From an uncultured Coriobacteriaceae bacterium (GTDB lineage: Bacteria; Actinomycetota; Coriobacteriia; Coriobacteriales; Atopobiaceae), in NCBI GenBank assembly GCA_902772085.1, contig CACXZL010000178.1:1-5024 (forward strand): a DNA stretch of 5,024 bases, in the 5' to 3' direction. Positions 1 to 5,024 of this stretch are shown piece after piece. Under the pieces are notes generated by a model. That model made no database searches, was not told the origin of the DNA, and was given only the letters and a program-made list of their open reading frames with translations. The position numbers were made by a program, and so were the translations under genes. Position 1 is the first letter of the stretch. Each line of letters starts with the position of its first letter.

Positions 1-40
1 GCCAGCGAAAGTGGCGCAGCAACGGCAATCTCTGTCATCG

Positions 41-60
41 TGCGCACGCATGCCCACGCA
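41..60. repeat. 10-bp tandem repeat, two copies
   Basis: Two adjacent copies, TGCGCACGCA and TGCCCACGCA, differ at one base. The first copy also overlaps the 8-bp palindrome GTGCGCAC at 40-47. The repeat lies in the non-coding leader upstream of the broken ATPase/nuclease gene. No function can be assigned; it could be a simple slippage duplication. Confidence 0.35.
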
Positions 61-72
61 ACCGGGATAAAC

Positions 73-136
73 CAGGGGTGTGAACTGAAACGGTGGGTTG
101 CTGAGAGGGAGACCTTCATCTCTCCGTCGCAGTCAA
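73..136 (+). promoter_or_regulatory. Possible partial or decayed TPP (THI-box) riboswitch aptamer
   Basis: Three elements occur in the order and approximate spacing of the 5' half of a thiamine pyrophosphate aptamer. GGGGTG lies at 75-80. A short stem follows (AACT at 83-86 with GGTT at 96-99, including one G-U pair). The conserved CTGAGA lies at 101-106, followed by GGGAGACC. A further hairpin (GGAGA 108-112 with TCTCC 121-125) resembles the extra P3a-like stem seen in many actinobacterial THI boxes. The expected 3' half (a CCTGAT-like segment followed by TAATGCCAGCG and AGGGA) is not found downstream. A GCCAGCG does occur at bases 1-7, on the wrong side. This is therefore either a truncated remnant or a chance match. 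The downstream gene is not a thiamine gene, which fits a remnant better than a working switch. Confidence 0.25.
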
Positions 137-152
137 CGTTTGGCGGCCGTTG

Positions 153-158
153 TACAAT
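153..158 (+). promoter_or_regulatory. Possible -10 promoter element
   Basis: TACAAT is one base from the TATAAT consensus and lies 27 bp before the ATG at 186. No convincing -35 hexamer is seen 16-18 bp upstream. An inverted repeat (CCGTT 147-151 with AACGG 166-170) brackets the element and ends against the Shine-Dalgarno sequence. Support is weak. Confidence 0.2.
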
Positions 159-170
159 TACATTAAACGG

Positions 171-177
171 AAGGGGG
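171..177 (+). promoter_or_regulatory. Ribosome binding site of the ATPase/nuclease pseudogene
   Basis: The purine run AAGGGGG ends 8 bases before the ATG at 186. It decides the start: the same frame is open back to a TTG at 150, but the family homology (KKIGIGYEDYK) begins directly after the ATG at 186. Confidence 0.5.
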
Positions 178-185
178 ACGCAGAC

Positions 186-1101
186 ATGGAGCGGAAGAAG
201 ATCGGCATCGGATACGAAGACTACAAGCGGATGATCGACGACGGCTGCTATTACGTGGACAAGACGCTGCTTGTACGGGACATCCTCAAGCAGGGCGGGA
301 TGGTCACCCTCTTCACCCGTCCGAGGCGTTTCGGCAAGACCCTGGCCTTGTCTATGCTGCGGACGTTCTTCGAGGCGGAGGTCGGTCCGGACGGGAATGC
401 CGTGGACAACAGCCGGTACTTTGCGGGCATGAGGGTCATGGGCTGCGGCGAGGAGGTGCTTTCCAAGATGGGAAGGCACCCGGTCATCAAGCTGTCCCTG
501 AAGTCCGCGAGGCAGCCGGATTTCCGAACCGCGATGCTGCGTCTCAGGGATCAGATCGTCTCGGAGTTCCTGCGGCATGAATACCTTTGCGGCTCCAAGC
601 GGCTTTCGGCAACGGAAATACAGACGTTGAAGGACTTGATGCTTCCGGAACGGGAAGTCAAGGTGCGCAGCGAGGAGGATCTGATGCGGGAGATGGGGAG
701 ATACGCCACGTCCCTGCAGATTCTCTCCTCGGCGCTTGCAAAGCACCACGGGCAGATGCATCAGCACCTTCGACGGCGGCGAGTCGTTCTACCACGGCTT
801 CCTCCTCTCGCTCCTCTACGGCGTGCCGGGCTACGAGCCGCGCTCGAGCCGCGAGGAGGGGGACGGTCGGCCCGACATCGTACTGGAACCCCGTCGCCCC
901 CGTGACCCGGCGATCATCTTCGAGCTCAAGGTCAGGAAGAAGTTCACGGAGATGCGGGGCGGCATAAAGGAGGCCTTCGGCCAGATACGTGACAAGCGCT
1001 ACGAGGAGGGAGTCCTCAGCGACGGCTTCTTCGGCGTGAAATCCTACGGCGTCTGCTTCTGCAAGAAAGCCTGCGTCATCGAGCGGTACACCGTCGTTTG
1101 A
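186..1101 (+). pseudogene. AAA-ATPase-like / PD-(D/E)XK nuclease family protein (DUF1703 type), internally deleted and frameshifted
   Basis: Intact members of this family are about 500-560 residues long, with an N-terminal AAA-ATPase-like domain and a C-terminal PD-(D/E)XK nuclease domain. Their cellular role is poorly known. Here the first frame runs from ATG 186 to about base 755 (190 residues). It carries the family hallmarks YVDKT (residues 23-27) and the Walker A-like RPRRFGKTL (45-53). It loses homology just after the segment SALAKHHGQ, where relatives continue into the Walker B-type LIDEYD motif. Homology resumes in the +1-shifted frame from about base 769 (FDGGESFYHGFLLSLLYG) to the TGA at 1099-1101. 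That part keeps the nuclease core: Asp in GRPDIVL at 874-876, and Glu and Lys of FELKV at 922-924 and 928-930. One deletion of a length not divisible by three explains both the frame change and the loss of roughly 200-250 residues, including Walker B. Without that region the protein cannot be a normal ATPase. Read through in frame 0, the first part would end at 905 with an unrelated tail. A sequencing indel alone would not account for the missing middle. Confidence 0.85.
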
Positions 1102-1116
1102 AAGACTTGGTACGTG

Positions 1117-4038
1117 CTATTCAGACGAGATTATCGACAAGACCGCGACTACGACGGCTCGCGTGCCTGTGACCTCGTTGGTCCGGATATGCCTTATGAG
1201 ACAATGAGCGATAGATCCGTCTGGGAGCGTTTCGTCAAAGAAGATCCTATTGGCCCCGTTGTTGCAGCATTCATACGCATGCGCCTTAAACAAAGACTCC
1301 AATATTTGCGGCGCTTCGCCCGAAGGGGTCGATGCCGTGTAGAGAGGGGAGAAAACGAATCGTCTGAGGAAGTCGCGAAATGTTTGGTTTGTCCGGACGA
1401 GCTGTATTGAGTCGTTCGAAAGCTCTAAGACGGCCATCGGAACAGTGTTGAATGCGTTCTGGAGTGTGTCATCGTTCTTTTGGGCTATGGATGTGAGGTC
1501 GTGTAGGTTTACCTTGCCCACAGCTTCGTAGTAGTCCGATTCTGCGGGGTTCTCGTAACCAATTTGTTTGCCCCCTTCGTAACGCGCAAGAATCTCAGAA
1601 AAGGCTATCGCCTTGCTGTAATAGTACCCTTGCAGCCTGCTACAGCCAATCTCGCGAAGGAAGCGCACTTGTTCACTGGTTTCCACGCCCTCACAGATGG
1701 TTTCGACACCCAAGGCGGTGGCCATCCTCATCAGTTCGGTAAGAATGATCTTGCCGTTGGGACCCTCGTCGAGCTTGTGCAGGAAACTCATGTCAAATTT
1801 GAGCAAGTCGAAATTGAAGCTTTGCAGGAAATCGAGCGAGGAGTATCCGCTGCCAAAGTCGTCTATCCAAATAGGGAAGCCTAGGCTTTGGAATCGTTCG
1901 ATTTGCGCCTTCATGAACTCGAAGTCACTACCTACCATGCTCTCCGTGATCTCTATGGAAATCATGTTGCGCGGAATGTCTGCAGCATCCACGCGTGAGC
2001 AAACCTCATCTACGATGTCACAGGAGTCGAAGTCGGAGCGCGACAGGTTGATGGAGTGAGGCACTACGGTAAGGCCCGCTTCATTTTGCAGCTGCATCTT
2101 TGCGAGCACTTGCTCGAGCACATAGATATCGAGGCGATAGATGAGGCCAGCGCCTTCGAGGGCGGGGATGAAGTAATTCGGGGGCAACAAGCCCATCTCT
2201 GGATCGTTCCAGCGCGAAAGCGCCTCTTCGTCGCATACCCTTCCGTTTACCGCGCGAATGATGGGCTGGTAGCAAACCGCAATCCAGTTGTTTTCGATTG
2301 CCTCACTAAGGTGGTTGATAACATAGCGTGTGACTTCGGTCTGATGCTGCATGGCCTTCGTGAAGTACGAATAGCCAGAGAAGAAGGAATCTCCACGGCT
2401 GTCGCAAGCGAACTTGGCGCGGTCGCAGGCGATGCTCACGTTCACGTCCCCCAGGGAGTGCTGGTAAATTCCCACACTTACCGGGAGTGTCTTACCGTCG
2501 TTAGCTCTTTGAATGTCTTTAAACAAGATGCGCAGACGTTCTTCGAGGTTGTCTTCATCACTTACTGCGGCGAAGTGGTCCTGTGCAAATCGGCTCATCT
2601 TCTGCTCGCCAAAGTGCTCAGCCAAAATGCGTGCAACCGCACAGATGAGCTTGTCGCCCTCGGCAAAGCCATACTGCCTGTTGAAGTATTTCATTCCTAC
2701 CAAGTTGAAATACAACATCACGGGTTTCTTATTGCAAGCAGCGAGCCTATCCCGCTCTTTTATAGCAAGCTCAAAAAAGTGACGGCGGCTTGGTAGTCCC
2801 GTGAGGTCATCCGTGAGTACCTGGTGGTTCAGATCCTCTATGTTTTTCTCGATCTGATCGCGCATCCGACGGAAGGAGGTGGTAAGCGCGCCGACCTCGT
2901 CGTTGCTGTAGTAGTCAAGCTGCACGTCGTAGTCTGCGTCTGCGAGACGCTGGGCTGCGGCGGTAAGCAGTTGCAGCGGCTTGGTGAGGCGACCCATGAT
3001 AAAGAGCGTCAACACGGCAAACAAAGCCACGATAACAAGTGCTATGGGTAAGTTGACAACCGTAAGCCTTGTGGACGAGGCGTTGACTTCATCGGTAGGC
3101 GCTACCACTGCGAGCTTCATGCCGGTGGAGAGTGTCTTGAAAGACAGCTGCCGCCTTTCACCAGTCTTGGCCTCATAGCGTATCAGCATGTTTGCGCTGC
3201 TGTCCTGCTGAAAGAGCTCGTCGTCAATTGCGGTGTCTAGCGTGCTTCCATAATCCAGCTCTGGGTGATAGATTATGCGACCGTTTTCGTCGAAGAGACA
3301 TGCGAAGCCCGTGTCGTAAACGACGATGGGACTTACAAGCGAAATCAAGGTGTCGAGGGGTATGTCCATGCCCAAGATTCCTATGAGGGTTCCCGACTTG
3401 TATATGGGAACGACGTAAGAGCAGATGAGCAGCTCATTGAGGGACGTGGCTGGAAATGGTCCGATCCATGACGCCATGCCCCGCTGTATGGGCGTGAAGT
3501 ACCAGCCGCTGTGATCTGGATCGTTCGGATCCAGATCACTCACCACAAAGGGGTCTCGCTTATAGAAGCCTGTGCGTCCCACATGAGAATAATAAAAACC
3601 ATGTTCGGATGTGCTTATGTTTGGGCTGACGACGAAGTAGTAGGTCTGCACGCCATTGGTATGCTCTGCGATTGCGGCAAACTCGCTTTGGATGCGCTCG
3701 GAAAACTCTGCCATGTAGGCATCGAGCTGCTCTGTTTGTAAAGCCGTTCGCTGCGCGGGAACGGTTTTGCCGGTGTCTATCGCGCCGGTGCGTGACAAGA
3801 CGAGGCCGTCGAGGGAATCGCTCACCAAATTCGCCACCATGTCGACCGAACGTTCAATGTCACCCGTGTATTCCTCGATGGACTTACCGGTGTCTTGAAC
3901 GAGAAGGTCCATCATCTCTACCGAACGGCGATCGTTCTCGGCCTGTATGATCGTATAGCTTGCCAAAAACACGCAAAGCATGGCCGTGAGGATCTCTGCG
4001 ATAGTGATTGCGGTTGCTTTGTAGCGAATTGAATGCAC
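1117..4038 (-). CDS. Membrane-bound c-di-GMP phosphodiesterase: dCache-HAMP-degenerate GGDEF-EAL-PAS-like
   Basis: The 973-residue protein, numbered from the GTG at 4038, probably hydrolyses c-di-GMP to pGpG at the inner face of the membrane in response to an extracytoplasmic signal. Domains in order: TM helix about 8-31; dCache-like sensor about 35-320, with the typical Cache ending VVPIYKSGTLIGILGMDI; TM about 326-348; HAMP about 349-401; GGDEF about 406-560; EAL about 573-820; PAS-like tail about 850-970 (VPMAVLEL ... VRTNQTFRDFL). The GGDEF domain keeps LTGLPSRR, but its signature is AQDHF (485-489) and the first metal-binding aspartates are Asn445 and Val447, so cyclase activity is not expected. 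The EAL domain is complete: Glu605 (EAL), Asn664 (INLS), Glu696 (EITES), Asp726-Asp727 (DDFGSGYSSL), Lys747 (LKFD), Glu783 (EGVE) and Gln803 (QGYYYSK). The degenerate GGDEF may instead bind GTP or serve dimerisation; this is inferred. The frame is open up to a GTG at 4053, but that codon has a Shine-Dalgarno only 1 base away, whereas AAGGAG lies 6 bases before 4038. The gene follows a solute-binding protein gene by 19 bp and is probably in its operon. It converges on the pseudogene, with 15 bp between stops. Confidence 0.93.
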   Translation of the reverse strand: MHSIRYKATAITIAEILTAMLCVFLASYTIIQAENDRRSVEMMDLLVQDTGKSIEEYTGDIERSVDMVANLVSDSLDGLVLSRTGAIDTGKTVPAQRTALQTEQLDAYMAEFSERIQSEFAAIAEHTNGVQTYYFVVSPNISTSEHGFYYSHVGRTGFYKRDPFVVSDLDPNDPDHSGWYFTPIQRGMASWIGPFPATSLNELLICSYVVPIYKSGTLIGILGMDIPLDTLISLVSPIVVYDTGFACLFDENGRIIYHPELDYGSTLDTAIDDELFQQDSSANMLIRYEAKTGERRQLSFKTLSTGMKLAVVAPTDEVNASSTRLTVVNLPIALVIVALFAVLTLFIMGRLTKPLQLLTAAAQRLADADYDVQLDYYSNDEVGALTTSFRRMRDQIEKNIEDLNHQVLTDDLTGLPSRRHFFELAIKERDRLAACNKKPVMLYFNLVGMKYFNRQYGFAEGDKLICAVARILAEHFGEQKMSRFAQDHFAAVSDEDNLEERLRILFKDIQRANDGKTLPVSVGIYQHSLGDVNVSIACDRAKFACDSRGDSFFSGYSYFTKAMQHQTEVTRYVINHLSEAIENNWIAVCYQPIIRAVNGRVCDEEALSRWNDPEMGLLPPNYFIPALEGAGLIYRLDIYVLEQVLAKMQLQNEAGLTVVPHSINLSRSDFDSCDIVDEVCSRVDAADIPRNMISIEITESMVGSDFEFMKAQIERFQSLGFPIWIDDFGSGYSSLDFLQSFNFDLLKFDMSFLHKLDEGPNGKIILTELMRMATALGVETICEGVETSEQVRFLREIGCSRLQGYYYSKAIAFSEILARYEGGKQIGYENPAESDYYEAVGKVNLHDLTSIAQKNDDTLQNAFNTVPMAVLELSNDSIQLVRTNQTFRDFLRRFVFSPLYTASTPSGEAPQILESLFKAHAYECCNNGANRIFFDETLPDGSIAHCLIRHIRTNEVTGTRAVVVAVLSIISSE
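3511..3539. repeat. Perfect 12-bp inverted repeat within the dCache coding region
   Basis: GTGATCTGGATC (3511-3522) is exactly complementary to GATCCAGATCAC (3528-3539), with a 5-base loop. On the coding (minus) strand it specifies the acidic stretch DLDPNDPDH of the sensor domain, just before GWYF. No T-run follows on either strand, so it is not a standard terminator. It should form a stable hairpin in the mRNA. The self-similar aspartate codons (GAT) may partly account for the symmetry. Confidence 0.8.
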
Positions 4039-4044
4039 CCTTGA

Positions 4045-4050
4045 CTCCTT
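4045..4050 (-). promoter_or_regulatory. Ribosome binding site setting the start of the EAL gene
   Basis: On the minus strand AAGGAG is followed by 6 bases and then GTG at 4038-4036. A second, overlapping AGGAG (4055-4059) sits at the stop codon of the upstream gene but is only one base from the GTG at 4053, too close for efficient use. The 4038 start is therefore preferred, shortening the longest possible reading by five residues. Confidence 0.7.
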
Positions 4051-4057
4051 CACACTC

Positions 4058-5024
4058 CTAGCTTTGCTTGACGGACATCTCTCTGTACACGTTCTTCACC
4101 GAGCCGTTCCATGCGTGCTGGAAACCCTCGAGTCTCTCAGACGTCACGTACAGGCGTGTCCGAGAAAACAGCGGAACCCAGGCAGCATCATCCTGAACGA
4201 TGGTCTTCTCGAGATTCTGGTACTCCTGCAAGCGCTGGTCGCGGTCGGTGATTGCCCGTGCGTTGCGTACGCGATCCATAACGTCCGTCTTTGGATAGCA
4301 GAGGCTGCGGAACGTCGTGTTTGCCTGATTCCCAAAGAAGGTGTAGATGAAGTTGTCTGGGTCGTTGTAGTCGGCGGTCCATGTGGCGGTGTAACAGGCG
4401 AGCTCGCCACTCTTGCGCAGGCTCATCCACTCGCTCTCGTCGATGACTTCGAGAGACGCGTTGACTCCAAGTTCCTTCCACATCTTGACCGCATACTCCG
4501 CCAAGGTGAGATCCCACTGCGTTGATGACGACTTTACCGAGAAGGTGAGGTCAAAGCCATCTGCGAGTCCTGCCTCTTCCAGCAGCCTATGTGCCTGGTC
4601 ACGGTCGTAGGGAATTGGGGGCAGGTTTGGGTTGAAGCCATACAGTCCGCGCGAGAAGATGCCATTCTCTATAGATCCGCGTCCGCTATATACCGCGTTG
4701 AGCAACGTTTCACGATCGAGCGAATACTGCAACGCCTTTCGCACGCGCACGTCGTTTAGAGGCGCCTTGGACTCGTTGAGCGCAATATAGGAGATACCGA
4801 TTTGCGGAACCTCTTGGATGCGGTCGCGGTAGATGTCGCCGTGGATGAGGGATTCGATGTCTCCCTGATCGTCTAGGTCGAGGATGTGGAGCTCGCCCTC
4901 GTCAAACATCTTGCGAATCTTCTCGTCATCGGTGATGAAGAGAAGCCTTACGCCATCGCTTCGTGGAGCTCCACTCCAACAGCCCTTGTTTGCCAAGAGC
5001 TGAATCTCCTTGCCTGGCGTCCAC
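4058..5024 (-). CDS. ABC-type solute-binding protein, family 5 (peptide/nickel type), C-terminal part
   Basis: The frame is open from the window edge (base 5024) to the TAG at 4060-4058, giving 321 visible residues. Full-length members have about 500-550, so the N-terminus, with any signal peptide or lipobox, lies outside the window. A TTG at 4996 is internal, not a start: the residues before it (WTPGKEIQLL) already match the family's 'W-x-P-G ... L-x-A-N' segment. Other family marks, in visible numbering, are NKGCWSGAP (about 12-20), the core ALNESKAPLNDVRVRKAL (about 81-98), YNDPDNF (219-225), and the C-terminal DDAAWVPLFSR (278-288). Such proteins bind oligopeptides, nickel chelates or other solutes outside the membrane and usually deliver them to an ABC permease. 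No permease or ATPase gene is visible here. The next gene, 19 bp downstream on the same strand, encodes a membrane c-di-GMP phosphodiesterase. That suggests a signalling role instead of, or in addition to, transport. The ligand cannot be told from this fragment. Confidence 0.92.
   Translation of the reverse strand, partial: WTPGKEIQLLANKGCWSGAPRSDGVRLLFITDDEKIRKMFDEGELHILDLDDQGDIESLIHGDIYRDRIQEVPQIGISYIALNESKAPLNDVRVRKALQYSLDRETLLNAVYSGRGSIENGIFSRGLYGFNPNLPPIPYDRDQAHRLLEEAGLADGFDLTFSVKSSSTQWDLTLAEYAVKMWKELGVNASLEVIDESEWMSLRKSGELACYTATWTADYNDPDNFIYTFFGNQANTTFRSLCYPKTDVMDRVRNARAITDRDQRLQEYQNLEKTIVQDDAAWVPLFSRTRLYVTSERLEGFQHAWNGSVKNVYREMSVKQS

Noticed and set aside
1..15. Small hairpin GCCA/TGGC with a C-GAAA-G tetraloop
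   Set aside because: It could be the end of a structured RNA, but it sits at the window edge and is too short to assign.
40..234. 64-codon open frame in the leader
   Set aside because: It has no good ribosome binding site, runs into the ATPase start in another frame, and its translation looks like non-coding sequence.
186..1101. Possible novel defence effector (ATPase plus nuclease)
   Set aside because: The family is known, and this copy is broken by deletion and frameshift, so it is not a working system here.
1114..1410. 98-codon open frame on the plus strand after the pseudogene
   Set aside because: It lies over the PAS-like coding region of the minus-strand gene and shows no independent signal.
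2111..2120. 10-bp palindrome TGCTCGAGCA
   Set aside because: It falls inside coding sequence with no partner sites or context; it is probably chance.
2056..2796. 246-codon open frame on the plus strand
   Set aside because: It lies antisense to the GGDEF-EAL coding region, which has clear domain motifs throughout. The plus-strand translation shows no recognisable family.
3744..3764. 6-bp inverted repeat CCGTTC/GAACGG with a 9-base loop
   Set aside because: It is short, lies inside coding sequence, and lacks a T-run; not a credible terminator.
4064..4525. 153-codon open frame on the plus strand
   Set aside because: It is antisense to the well-supported solute-binding protein and has no recognisable motifs.

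Overview
The window holds three protein-coding loci and a short 5' leader. No tRNA, rRNA, CRISPR array or insertion sequence is visible. Base composition is moderately GC-rich, the genes have strong Shine-Dalgarno sequences, and one gene uses a GTG start. The EAL protein has a GGDEF domain of the eroded 'DHF' type. The plus-strand locus belongs to an AAA-ATPase-like/PD-(D/E)XK family that is common in gut, rumen and oral anaerobes. Together these suggest a host-associated anaerobe, perhaps a coriobacterium (Actinomycetota) or a clostridium. This placement is an inference and is weak.

Layout. Bases 1-185 are non-coding. They contain a 10-bp tandem repeat, a stretch resembling the 5' half of a TPP (THI-box) aptamer, and the likely promoter and ribosome binding site of the next locus. 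Bases 186-1101 (+) are a broken gene. Its N-terminal ATP-binding part and C-terminal PD-(D/E)XK nuclease part both survive, but they lie in different frames, and roughly 200 or more residues between them are missing. Bases 1117-4038 (-) encode a large membrane-anchored c-di-GMP protein: TM, dCache-like sensor, TM, HAMP, degenerate GGDEF, EAL with all catalytic residues, and a PAS-like tail. Bases 4058-5024 (-) encode the C-terminal 321 residues of a family-5 (peptide/nickel-type) extracellular solute-binding protein, cut by the window edge.

How they fit together. The solute-binding protein gene lies directly upstream of the EAL gene on the same strand, with 19 bp between stop and start, so they are probably co-transcribed. 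The sequence suggests a sensory pair: an extracytoplasmic binding protein captures a solute, probably a peptide, and the membrane sensor converts its state into c-di-GMP hydrolysis. This resembles in logic the NspS-MbaA pair of Vibrio cholerae, but with an unrelated binding-protein family. That pairing is the most interesting point in the window. The plus-strand pseudogene converges on this operon with only 15 bp between the stops and no visible terminator. It appears functionally unrelated.
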